A stretch of 64,000 bases of DNA from Ruminococcus flavefaciens. GTDB taxonomy: Bacteria; Bacillota; Clostridia; Oscillospirales; Ruminococcaceae. The first letter of the stretch is position 1. Every line of letters starts with the position of its first letter. A model generated the notes under the pieces. The model searched no databases. It was not told the DNA's origin and saw nothing but the letters and a program-made list of their open reading frames with translations. Location: contig NZ_UETD01000007.1 of NCBI RefSeq assembly GCF_900116855.1, forward strand, positions 94,976-158,975, in the 5' to 3' direction. This document shows, one piece after another, positions 6,524 to 14,536 of the stretch. The translations under genes and the position numbers were made by a program.

Positions 6524-9076
6524 ATGATAAGCAAAAAGAATAAGGCTCTCGCAGCTGGCGTTCTTGCAGCTGCAATGTCCGCAACAGCAGTTATGCCTGC
6601 TATCGCTTCAGCAGCTCCTACAGCTGAGGCAGCAAAGTCAAACGGTTCTTACGCTGAGATGTTCTCATCACTGTATGATGATGTAATCACAAACGGTGTT
6701 CAGAACGGTTACCTCAGCAGCCAGACAAACGGAAGCGGCTTCGGTATTCCTTACCATTCAGTAGAAACATTCATCGTTGAGGCTCCTGACTACGGTCACG
6801 AGACAACATCTGAGGCTATGTCATACATCGTATGGATGGCTGCTATGCACGATGTTCTCGCTACTAAGGGCGTTATCAACGGCTCCAAGGGCGATCTCGC
6901 TAAGGCTTGGAACACAATGGAGGCTATGATCCCCGGTTGGTCAAAGGCTGCTAACAGAAGCGATATCAAGTATGAGACACTCTGGACACAGCCCAGACTC
7001 AAGTCTGATCCTGCTGCTGAGCACGATCAGCCCAGCGACTATCCTGCTAAGCCTTTCACAGGTGAGAAGGAAGCTATCAATCCTATGTTCGACATCTTCA
7101 AGTCAGCATACGGCAGTGACAAGGGTTACTACCTGATGAACTGGCTGGCTGACGTTGATGACTGGTATGGATTCAGCAAGGGCACAGAAGGTGCAGGCAA
7201 GTTCACATTTATCAATACCTTCCAGAGAGGCGAACAGGAGTCTTGTTTCGAGACTGTTCCTGCTCCTTGTCTTGAGGAACTCAAGTGGGGTATGAAGAGC
7301 GAAAATGAGAACAACGGTAACGGTATCAAGGCTATCTTCAATGGCCTTAACGCTGTTCCTGCTCAGTACTCATTCACAAACGCTCCTGACGCTGAGGACC
7401 GTGCTATCCAGGCTGTTTACTTTGCAAACAGATATAACGCAGGCGATTCATCTATCTCTGCTCTCGCAGGTAAGATGGGTGACCAGTGCCGTAACGATAT
7501 GTTCGATAAGTACTACAAGGCTATCGCAGCTGATACAACTTCTTCCAGCAAGTCCGCAGGTATGGATTCCAAGCACTATCTCATGGCTTGGTATACAGCT
7601 TGGGGCGGAGCTCTCAAGGACTACAGCTGGGCTTGGCAGATCGGATGCTCACATTCACATCAGTTCTACCAGAATCCTCTTGCTGCTTACGGTCTTCTCT
7701 ACGACAGCTCTATCAACGCTGGTATGAAGGGTACAGACGCAAGCACAGACTATAAGGAGTCTCTCAAGAGACAGATTGAAATGTATCAGTGGCTCCAGTC
7801 ACAGCAGGGTCCCTTCGCAGGTGGTTGTACAAACAGCTGGAGAGGACGTTACGAGGAGTATCCTTCAGGTCATCCTACATTCTACGGAATGGCTTACGTT
7901 CATCACCCTGTATATGCTGACCCCGGTTCCAACCACTGGATCGGTAACCAGGTATGGTCAACACAGCGTCTTGCTGAGCTGTACTACATCGTATCCAAGG
8001 ATGGCGATGCAACAGGTCAGACATATGGCGGTCTCAAGCTCGACGAAGCTCTTGATAAGCTCCTTGAGAGATGGATCAAGTGGTTCGAGGAGAACACTCA
8101 CTTTGATTATGTTGATAAGGACGGAAATGAGTTCTCATACTGTATTCCTTCTACTCTTGACTGGGGCGAAAGCGATACAGATTATAAGACTTGCTATCCT
8201 GATTCATGGAGCGGTACATACAGCGAAACAGCTAACCAGCACCTCAACTGCAAAATCGGCGGTTATGGTCAGGGAGACGTTGGATGCGTATCCTCACTCT
8301 GTAATACACTTATCTACTACGCAGCTGCTAAGGGCGTAGATCCTAAGTTCGCTCAGGAGGAAGGCACATCAGTTGCTGAAAAGGGCCTCTATCTTGCAAA
8401 CAGACTCCTTACAGCTCAGTACAACGAGGGACGTGACGAGATCGGTATCACATTTACTGATTGCAATCCCAGCCTCAAGAGAGTATTCGATGAGAAGGTT
8501 TACATTCCTTCATACTATAAGGGCGAAATGCCTGACGGCTCTAAGCTCGAGCCCGGCGCTACATTCTCATCCATCCGTAAGAGCTACGAGAAGGATCCTG
8601 AGTGGCAGAAGGCTAAGAAGTACAACGACGGCGAAGGCACTGATAACAACGGTGACGGCGAGGTTAATATCAAGGACTACCAGTTCCAGTACCACAGATT
8701 CTGGCACGCTGGTGATGCTATCATGGCATACGGTACTATGGCACTCCTCTATCCTGAGGTTACACCCGGACCTGTTGTGACAACAACTTCTACAACTACA
8801 TCAACAACTACAACTACAACTACAACTACCACCACATCTACAACTCCTGTTAAGGATCCCGTATGGGGCGATACAAACTGTGACGGTGTAGTTGAGCTGG
8901 CTGATGCTATCCTCATCATGCAGTATCTTGCTAACCCCAACAAGTATAACATTACTGAGCAGGGCAAGCTGAATGGTGATGTTGATTTAACAGTTAAGGG
9001 ACTTACTTCTAACGATGCTCTCCGCATCCAGGAGTACCTCCTCCACCTCAGATCTACTCTGAATCCTAACGCTTAA
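6524..9076 (+). CDS. GH48 cellulase with C-terminal dockerin
   Basis: An 850-residue secreted cellulosomal enzyme of glycoside hydrolase family 48, the processive cellobiose-releasing exo-cellulase that is usually the most abundant cellulosome enzyme. Order: signal peptide (about 1-36), GH48 catalytic domain (about 40-745), Thr/Ser linker (about 750-775), type I dockerin (about 780-845). The hallmark IPYHSVETFIVEAPDYGH and TTSEA motifs are present; by analogy with Clostridium Cel48F the general acid is Glu97 in TTSEA. The dockerin shows two calcium-loop repeats, DTNCDGVVELADAILIMQYL and NGDVDLTVKGLTSNDALRIQ. Ribosome site GAGAGGGG precedes the ATG. Codon choice (GCT, ACA, AAG, AAC) resembles the ribosomal protein genes rplJ/rplL here, suggesting high expression. 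It has its own promoter and terminator. Confidence 0.97.
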   Translation: MISKKNKALAAGVLAAAMSATAVMPAIASAAPTAEAAKSNGSYAEMFSSLYDDVITNGVQNGYLSSQTNGSGFGIPYHSVETFIVEAPDYGHETTSEAMSYIVWMAAMHDVLATKGVINGSKGDLAKAWNTMEAMIPGWSKAANRSDIKYETLWTQPRLKSDPAAEHDQPSDYPAKPFTGEKEAINPMFDIFKSAYGSDKGYYLMNWLADVDDWYGFSKGTEGAGKFTFINTFQRGEQESCFETVPAPCLEELKWGMKSENENNGNGIKAIFNGLNAVPAQYSFTNAPDAEDRAIQAVYFANRYNAGDSSISALAGKMGDQCRNDMFDKYYKAIAADTTSSSKSAGMDSKHYLMAWYTAWGGALKDYSWAWQIGCSHSHQFYQNPLAAYGLLYDSSINAGMKGTDASTDYKESLKRQIEMYQWLQSQQGPFAGGCTNSWRGRYEEYPSGHPTFYGMAYVHHPVYADPGSNHWIGNQVWSTQRLAELYYIVSKDGDATGQTYGGLKLDEALDKLLERWIKWFEENTHFDYVDKDGNEFSYCIPSTLDWGESDTDYKTCYPDSWSGTYSETANQHLNCKIGGYGQGDVGCVSSLCNTLIYYAAAKGVDPKFAQEEGTSVAEKGLYLANRLLTAQYNEGRDEIGITFTDCNPSLKRVFDEKVYIPSYYKGEMPDGSKLEPGATFSSIRKSYEKDPEWQKAKKYNDGEGTDNNGDGEVNIKDYQFQYHRFWHAGDAIMAYGTMALLYPEVTPGPVVTTTSTTTSTTTTTTTTTTTSTTPVKDPVWGDTNCDGVVELADAILIMQYLANPNKYNITEQGKLNGDVDLTVKGLTSNDALRIQEYLLHLRSTLNPNA

Positions 9077-9095
9077 TCTATATTAAGTAAAACAA

Positions 9096-9125
9096 AGCTG
9101 CACGGCTCGTCCGTGCAGCTTTTTT
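9096..9125 (+). terminator. Intrinsic terminator of the GH48 gene
   Basis: A perfect 10-base stem AGCTGCACGG (9096-9105) / CCGTGCAGCT (9111-9120) with a CTCGT loop is followed by a run of T (9120-9125). It lies 20 bases after the stop codon. Confidence 0.95.
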
Positions 9126-9145
9126 GTGCTAAAAACCGTTAACAT

Positions 9146-9597
9146 AAATCATAATTTCGAGCTGAGCCAGCTCGACCGCTTGCCACGTTGTCGCTCGTAA
9201 ACTCGCTTAATAATATCAAAAATGATATTTGTACATCGCTTACAGCGCAATAAGTACGCCGAGCCTATGTAAGGGATTCCAAAGGGACTGTGTTCCTTTG
9301 GCAGAGTCCAGAGGCAGCGCCTCTGGTCGCCGCTTTCAGCTTTTAAGGCGGCGAAATAAAACAAAGCGCTCCGCAAGGGTGAATTTCAAAAACAGTCCGG
9401 TGGACTGTTTTTGAAAGAGGGACGCCCTGCAAGTGAGGGCGTCCCTTAACGGCGGATGATATCCACCCCCTACAATACAAATTTCGTGGGACGTCGAGGA
9501 CGCCGTCCCCTACATTTCCAATTTTTCGCGTATGCGCTAAATTATGATTTACCCGAATAAACACAATGCCCCTGAGCGCTTTGACACGCTCGGGGCA
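9146..9597. repeat. Composite hairpin-foldback repeat, copy B
   Basis: This fills most of the gap between the two glycosidase genes. The terminal inverted ends AAATCATAATTT (9146-9157) and AAATTATGATTT (9539-9550) are perfect complements. The family hairpin TGCCCCTGAGCG...CGCTCGGGGCA (9567-9597) lies outside the right end, facing the 3' end of the minus-strand GH5 gene and probably terminating it. The interior is the longest of the family and mosaic: AAAGGGACTGTGTTCCTTT (9281-9299), GAGGCAGCGCCTC (9310-9322), AAAAACAGTCC/GGACTGTTTTT around 9389-9412, GGGACGCCCT...AGGGCGTCCC around 9419-9447, and the GGGACG-type arm near 9489-9513. No credible coding frame is present. Confidence 0.75.
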
Positions 9598-9626
9598 AAA
9601 TTTCTGTATTGAGATGTGGTGTTCTG

Positions 9627-12086
9627 TTACAGTGATGTCGGAAGTGAGGTGATGCTGTGGAGAAGGAAAAGCTGTATCGCCAGCGCATCGTTGGAGGTGA
9701 GTCCCTTTACGCTTGTATCACAGTCGCCGTTTGTGCGTCCCTTCTCGGTGAGATGGTTGGAGTCTGAGCCGCTTGTTCCGTATTTGTCGGGATTTGCAAG
9801 CGCCTGCATGATGAGTATTGCGTCTGCGAGCTCAACTGTTCCGTCACAGTTTGTGTCGCCGTACACAGGCTTTTCCACAGGCTGTGAGCCGCTGTAATTG
9901 GTGGCGGGGGAAGCCTTTCCTGCTATCTCGCCAAAGAATATCTGTCCCCACTCGGTAAGGCTGTTGCCGTCCCAGTCGTTTGAGAGGTCGAGATACTCAA
10001 CGCCGCCGCTGTTACCCTTCCATGACCACGCAAGATAGCCCATGTTCTTCTCGGCACAGTAGCTCATTATTGCTGCCTCGTCTACATCGCCGTCGGTGTG
10101 CTTATAGCCGAATTCGCCGACTATCACGGGAGCTCCGCAGCTCAGCGCCGAGTCAAGGTTTTCCTTTACCTGCTGAGCATTTCCCCCTGCATACTCATAG
10201 AGATGTGCGGAGAATACAGTATTTTTCAGCGGGTCTGAAGTGAATACCTCTGCGCCCTTTTCGCCGATGGACTTGGGATACTGTCCCCAGCCTGCGCTGT
10301 CTATCATTATCATGTTCTCGATACCGCCGTCACGGGCTGTCTTTATGGCGGACTTGGCACCCTCTGCCCATGTGCCGCTGTTCCACTGACCGTACCACTC
10401 GTTTGCGATGTTGAGGATAACCACGTCCTTGTTTTTGTTAAGTATATCCTTCATCTCGCACCAGTACTCAGCAGCCTTTACGATGTCGGCTATGTTGTCG
10501 CTTCCCGTAGCGTCGTGGGCTTCGAGAATGCATATCTGCTTGTTCTCACGGCACCAGCCGATTATCTGCTCAAGTTCGGTAGCCGAGGTCTTGTCCCATT
10601 TTGCGCCGTCTGCACAGACTACGCGGATGGTGTTGGTTCCCTTTGCGGCAGCTGCCTTGATGGACTGCTCCGTATTGTTCTTGTACCACGCATGAGCTAC
10701 GTTTATTCCCCTCATTACAAAGGGATTGCCGTTAGCGTCAAGTATCTGCTGTCCCGAGACCATCATTCCCGAGCCTGTGGGCAGGGGAGTTACTGTCTGC
10801 TGTGTTACGGTGGTGGTGACTGTTGTCACTGCTGCGGTCGTAGTAGTTGACGTTGTGGAAGTCGATGTTGTGGAAGTTGAGGTCGTGGAAGTCGTTGTGG
10901 TCTTTGGCTTGCCTGCCCAGAGAATGGAATCGTTGTTGATGACCTCCATCATCTTATTTACAACAGGCTCTGAAACAGAGTACCATGTGCAGGAGCTTCT
11001 GTCCAGATAGCCGTGGCATTCGCCTGCGGACTGTGATGAGCTTACTACGTTGTTGTCCCAGAGCACGCAGGGGATACCGATCTCCTTTGCTCTGGTGATG
11101 TATGTGTCTGTCCACTGTACACGGGCTTCGGTGTTATTGAAGTTTGAGGTGCCCATCTCGCCGATGACAACGGGAACTCCTCTGTCGATGAAAGTGCTCT
11201 TGAGTCCGTTGAGAGTGCCCAGCAGGCTGCTTTTGTACTGGTCTGTAAATGTGCTGTGGTCGCCTACGGCGGTGTTCATGGTGAAGTCGTAGGGGACATA
11301 GGCGTGTATGGAAACTGCCACAAGTTCATCGTTGGGAACGTTTATCCTCGTGTAAATGGTGGAGTCTGCGGAAGCGCAGTAGCCCGGCACCATGAGGAGA
11401 CGATTCTTGTTGTTTTCCGATGAGGAGCTTCTTATGAGCTGCACGAAATCCGCGTCCAGTTTGTTTATTGTGTCCACCTCGTTCTGCTGAGGTCCCCACC
11501 ACTCGTGGGAAGTGCCCTTTGCACGGGGCTCGTTCATCGCCTCGAAGATGAGGTGCTGATCGTAGTCCTTGAAGGTGTCGGCGATCTGCGTCCAGAGCTT
11601 TATGAAGCGGGGCTTCATCTGGTCGTAGGCAGTCCCAAGATCGCCGCGGTCGATCCAGTCCTCGTGGTGGAGGTTGAGGATAACGTACATATCGTTGCTG
11701 ATACCGTAGTCCACTACCTCCTTGACCCTTGCCATCCACTGAGGATCCACATTATTGTCGCCGTCAAGGTGATTGTACCATGTTGTGGGGATTCGTACAG
11801 TGTTGAAGCCCTTTGCCTTTACGGCGTCTATCATTGCTTTTGTGGTCTTCGGGTTGCCCCAGCTGGTCTCGGTTGCCAGACCTGTGGCAAATCCGCCGTG
11901 TGAGTCGAGAGTGTTGCCGAGATTCCAGCCTATCTTCATGTTCTCGGTTATCTCGAATGCTGTCATATAGTCGGCGGCATCGGCTGTGAGCTGTGTGGTC
12001 GGTGCAGCCTTCAGCGAAGCCAGCATACATAATGCTGCCGCGGAAAGGCTCACCACGCGTTTGATGAATTTGTTCTTTTCTCGCAT
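9627..12086 (-). CDS. Bifunctional GH5_4 / GH5_8 glycosidase with dockerin
   Basis: An 819-residue secreted two-enzyme protein. Order: signal peptide (about 1-38); GH5 subfamily 4-like endoglucanase domain (about 42-390) with IGWNLGNTLDSHG, TSWGNPKTT, acid Glu186 in EAMNEP and nucleophile Glu310 in VVIGEMG; Thr/Ser linker (about 396-440); a second GH5 domain of the mannanase subfamily 8 type (about 450-735) with EAHDATGSDN, NIANEWYGQWN and PVIVGEFGYKHTDGD; dockerin (about 745-812). The two domains predict cleavage of beta-1,4-glucan (possibly xyloglucan or mixed-linkage) and of mannan; exact specificity is inferred. AGGAGGAATAAT precedes the ATG. Transcribed convergently toward the GH48 gene from its own promoter at 12188-12216. 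Its dockerin is of the same class as that of GH48. Confidence 0.95.
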   Translation of the reverse strand: MREKNKFIKRVVSLSAAALCMLASLKAAPTTQLTADAADYMTAFEITENMKIGWNLGNTLDSHGGFATGLATETSWGNPKTTKAMIDAVKAKGFNTVRIPTTWYNHLDGDNNVDPQWMARVKEVVDYGISNDMYVILNLHHEDWIDRGDLGTAYDQMKPRFIKLWTQIADTFKDYDQHLIFEAMNEPRAKGTSHEWWGPQQNEVDTINKLDADFVQLIRSSSSENNKNRLLMVPGYCASADSTIYTRINVPNDELVAVSIHAYVPYDFTMNTAVGDHSTFTDQYKSSLLGTLNGLKSTFIDRGVPVVIGEMGTSNFNNTEARVQWTDTYITRAKEIGIPCVLWDNNVVSSSQSAGECHGYLDRSSCTWYSVSEPVVNKMMEVINNDSILWAGKPKTTTTSTTSTSTTSTSTTSTTTTAAVTTVTTTVTQQTVTPLPTGSGMMVSGQQILDANGNPFVMRGINVAHAWYKNNTEQSIKAAAAKGTNTIRVVCADGAKWDKTSATELEQIIGWCRENKQICILEAHDATGSDNIADIVKAAEYWCEMKDILNKNKDVVILNIANEWYGQWNSGTWAEGAKSAIKTARDGGIENMIMIDSAGWGQYPKSIGEKGAEVFTSDPLKNTVFSAHLYEYAGGNAQQVKENLDSALSCGAPVIVGEFGYKHTDGDVDEAAIMSYCAEKNMGYLAWSWKGNSGGVEYLDLSNDWDGNSLTEWGQIFFGEIAGKASPATNYSGSQPVEKPVYGDTNCDGTVELADAILIMQALANPDKYGTSGSDSNHLTEKGRTNGDCDTSVKGLTSNDALAIQLFLLHSITSLPTSL

Positions 12087-12187
12087 ATTATTCCTCCTAT
12101 TCTAAGAATGTTGCTGGCGACTCAGTGCAGGAAGTCTCCAAATCAATATCCCTTGCAGCCTCGGACTTAAACCCTGCTGCTGCTTAA

Positions 12188-12216
12188 ATGATACAATACA
12201 AAGCACGAAAAGTCAA
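12188..12216 (-). promoter_or_regulatory. Promoter of the GH5 gene
   Basis: On the minus strand TTGACT (12216-12211), a 17-base spacer and TATCAT (12193-12188). The start would be near 12181, giving a leader of about 95 bases. The rest of the 12087-12595 gap contains a hairpin at 12449-12494 and the divergent yicC promoter; no gene is visible. Confidence 0.75.
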
Positions 12217-12448
12217 TACTTGTAATAGCAAATGGGACAAACTGCAAATAATTCGGGAAATTCTACAATATCGCGGAGTGCGGCTTGTGCGATGTGTCAA
12301 TACAACGGGTTAAATGAAGCAGGATTAATTTACTGCGAGTTTATTATAAAAACTGCTGTATCCGCCATAAAACAGGAAGATGAGCGGCAGTCACGGAGCA
12401 CTCGGCGGCTCAACTTAAAATAATGCTGTTTAAGCTTTAATTTAAGCT

Positions 12449-12494
12449 GGGGACAGGTGCATAAAGCGGTAGGACCAATGCATGGAAAGTCCCC
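12449..12494. other. Three-tier hairpin of unknown role upstream of yicC
   Basis: Nested complementary segments: GGGGAC (12449-12454) with GTCCCC (12489-12494), TGCAT (12458-12462) with ATGCA (12478-12482), and GGT (12468-12470) with ACC (12474-12476) around an AGG loop. The internal loops are purine-rich (AGG, TGGAAA). It lies 20 bases upstream of the yicC -35 box, so it is not in that leader. I could not match it to a known riboswitch consensus. It could be an operator-like dyad or part of an independent RNA. Confidence 0.4.
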
Positions 12495-12513
12495 ATTATT
12501 TTCCGAAAAAAGC

Positions 12514-12542
12514 TTGCATTTTAGGCAGAATGATGTTATAAT
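12514..12542 (+). promoter_or_regulatory. Promoter of the yicC-remA-gmk operon
   Basis: TTGCAT (12514-12519), a 17-base spacer and TATAAT (12537-12542). The predicted start near 12549 leaves only about 11 bases before the first in-frame ATG at 12560, which supports the later GTG start for yicC. Confidence 0.8.
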
Positions 12543-12595
12543 AATATAATAGCATAGTTATGCGTAAAAATATCATTCAGAAAGCGGGCGATAAG

Positions 12596-13474
12596 GTGCT
12601 TAGAAGTATGACAGGCTACGGAAGAGCGCAGCAGATACTTAACGGACGCGATATCCTTGTGGAGATCCGCTCCGTCAATCATAGATATTACGAGTATTCC
12701 TCAAGAGTCCCAAGAACCTACAGCTACATCGACGAAAAGCTGAAGGCTCTGCTGAAAAACGGGATATCCCGAGGCAAGGTGGAGGTATCCGTCACCATAA
12801 ACAATATCGAGGGAAAGGATACCGAGATCGCCATCAACAAGGGTGCGGCAGAGGGCTATGTGAACGCTCTCAGAAGCATTGCCGATGAGCTCGGCGTGGA
12901 GGACGACATCACCCTCTCAAAGCTCATGAAGCTTCCTGATATCTTCAATATACAGAAAACACCCGACGACGAGGAACAGGTCTGGGAGGACGTCTCAAAG
13001 GTGGCTTCCGAGGCTATACAGCGCTTCGTTGAAATGCGTCAGGTGGAGGGCGAGCGCCTGAAAAATGACATCACCGAAAAGGCTGAGGGTATCCTCGCTA
13101 TGGTGGGCAAGGTGGAGGAGCTTTCTCCCCTTACCGTGGAAAACTACAGGAACAGGCTCTACAAGAAGCTCAGCGAGGTCCTTGAGGGCAAGGATATTGA
13201 CGACCAGAGAGTTCTTACCGAGGCTGCTGTTTTCGCCGAGAAGATCGCTGTTGACGAGGAGACCGTCCGTCTCAGGAGCCATATCGCTCAGCTGGAGTCA
13301 ATGATCTCGGGCGACGAGGCAGTGGGAAGAAAGCTGGACTTCATCGTGCAGGAAATGAACCGTGAGGTCAATACCATCGGTTCAAAGGCTCAGGACCTTA
13401 ATATCACCAAGGTAGTCGTTGATATGAAGGCTGAGATCGAGAAGATCCGCGAGCAGATCCAGAATATAGAGTAA
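12596..13474 (+). CDS. yicC: YicC/YloC family endoribonuclease
   Basis: A 292-residue protein of the YicC (YloC) family, single-strand-directed endoribonucleases implicated in RNA turnover. The N-terminus reads [13 protein letters not shown], the family signature, so I start at the GTG at 12596; the ATG at 12560 has no ribosome site and would sit almost on the transcription start. The C-terminus has the typical [24 protein letters not shown] block. It opens the operon and is followed four bases later by remA, then gmk and rpoZ, as in Bacillus (yloC-remA-gmk-rpoZ). Full length for the family. Confidence 0.93.
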   Translation: MLRSMTGYGRAQQILNGRDILVEIRSVNHRYYEYSSRVPRTYSYIDEKLKALLKNGISRGKVEVSVTINNIEGKDTEIAINKGAAEGYVNALRSIADELGVEDDITLSKLMKLPDIFNIQKTPDDEEQVWEDVSKVASEAIQRFVEMRQVEGERLKNDITEKAEGILAMVGKVEELSPLTVENYRNRLYKKLSEVLEGKDIDDQRVLTEAAVFAEKIAVDEETVRLRSHIAQLESMISGDEAVGRKLDFIVQEMNREVNTIGSKAQDLNITKVVVDMKAEIEKIREQIQNIE

Positions 13475-13478
13475 GCCT

Positions 13479-13736
13479 ATGAAGCTCATAAATATAGGCT
13501 ACGGAAATATGGTGTCATCGGAGAGGATAGTCGCCGTGGTAAGCCCCGAATCAGCGCCTATAAAGCGCCTCGTTCAGGAGGCTCGCGACGACGGCAGAGC
13601 TGTTGACGCCACCTATGGAAGAAAGACAAGAGCCGTTATGATAATGGACAGCGGTCACATTATCCTGTCCTCACTTATCACCGAGACTCTTGCAGCAAGG
13701 ATAAACGGATCGGGAGGTTCCGACGACGATGAATAA
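13479..13736 (+). CDS. remA: DUF370 / RemA family DNA-binding regulator
   Basis: An 85-residue RemA-like protein. In Bacillus RemA is a DNA-binding regulator of biofilm matrix and osmoprotection genes. The family core is seen as [28 protein letters not shown] and the [20 protein letters not shown] stretch. The tail is Gly/Ser/Asp-rich. It lies between yicC and gmk as in most Firmicutes and overlaps gmk by eight bases. Targets in this organism are unknown. Confidence 0.92.
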   Translation: MKLINIGYGNMVSSERIVAVVSPESAPIKRLVQEARDDGRAVDATYGRKTRAVMIMDSGHIILSSLITETLAARINGSGGSDDDE

Positions 13737-14334
13737 GGGCAGACTTATTGTATTATCCGCTCCCTCGGGCTGCGGAAAAGGTACCATACTTGCGGAGGTG
13801 TTCAAGGACAAGAGCTTTGCACTTTCTGTTTCCGCAACTACAAGGGCTCCCCGCGAGGGCGAAGTGGACGGTGTCAACTACCACTTCCTTACGAGGGAGG
13901 ACTTCGAGCAGAGGATAGCAGACGGCAAGTTCATTGAGTACGCAGAGTACTGTGATAATCTCTACGGAACTCTCATGAGTGAGGTGGACGACCGCCTTGA
14001 ACAGGGACTCAATGTGGTACTTGAAATAGAGACAAAGGGCGCTATGAAGGTTCGCGAAAAGCGTCCCGATGCAATTTTCATATTCGTTCTGCCGCCTTCT
14101 GTGGCAGAGCTGAGACGCAGGCTGAAAAAGCGCGGTACAGAGACCGACGAGGTCATCAAAAAGCGCGTTTCACAGGCTGCATGGGAGATAGAACAGGCTC
14201 CCAAATACGATTACGTCATTGTCAACGACGCCCTTGAGGACGCCGTAAGCGACTTCTTCGCGGTAATGCGCGCAGAAAAGCTTAAAGCGGAGTTTTCGGG
14301 CGATATTATAGAAGAGGTGTTGAAAAATGCTTAG
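13729..14334 (+). CDS. gmk: Guanylate kinase
   Basis: A 201-residue cytoplasmic kinase that converts GMP to GDP. Visible motifs: P-loop [11 protein letters not shown] (about 8-18), the GMP-binding stretch [19 protein letters not shown], and the lid/arginine region [17 protein letters not shown]. It overlaps remA at the start and rpoZ at the end (eight bases each), the usual tight arrangement of this operon. Length and motifs are normal. Confidence 0.97.
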   Translation: MNKGRLIVLSAPSGCGKGTILAEVFKDKSFALSVSATTRAPREGEVDGVNYHFLTREDFEQRIADGKFIEYAEYCDNLYGTLMSEVDDRLEQGLNVVLEIETKGAMKVREKRPDAIFIFVLPPSVAELRRRLKKRGTETDEVIKKRVSQAAWEIEQAPKYDYVIVNDALEDAVSDFFAVMRAEKLKAEFSGDIIEEVLKNA

Positions 14335-14536
14335 ACCCGCAGTAAACCAGATCATCACAAAGAACGAGAGCTGCTATTCGCTCGTTATCGCTGTTGCGAA
14401 GCGTGCAAGACAGATCACCGATGAGCTCTGCAAGAACAATGAGACTCTTGAGGAGAAGCCTGTCAAGACAGCTGTTGAGGAGCTTGCAAGCGGCAAGTGC
14501 AAGATAGTGAACGCGGCTCCCCAGACTAACGAGTAA
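14327..14536 (+). CDS. rpoZ: RNA polymerase omega subunit
   Basis: A 69-residue omega subunit that helps assemble RNA polymerase. The motif YSLVIAVAKRARQITDEL (residues about 17-34) is diagnostic. It overlaps gmk by eight bases and its last base is the first base of the priA ATG. The position after gmk and before priA is conserved in Firmicutes. Confidence 0.95.
   Translation: MLRPAVNQIITKNESCYSLVIAVAKRARQITDELCKNNETLEEKPVKTAVEELASGKCKIVNAAPQTNE

Noticed and set aside
9229..9414. Coding frames inside repeat copy B
   Set aside because: Frames on both strands run through palindromic repeat sequence and lack ribosome sites.
12232..12423. 63-codon frame between GH5 and yicC
   Set aside because: No ribosome site, no hydrophobic or conserved pattern, and it spans the region between two promoters.
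12449..12494. c-di-GMP, THF, fluoride or preQ1 riboswitch
   Set aside because: None of the conserved cores of these classes could be matched; the resemblance is limited to short GGAC/GUCC stems.
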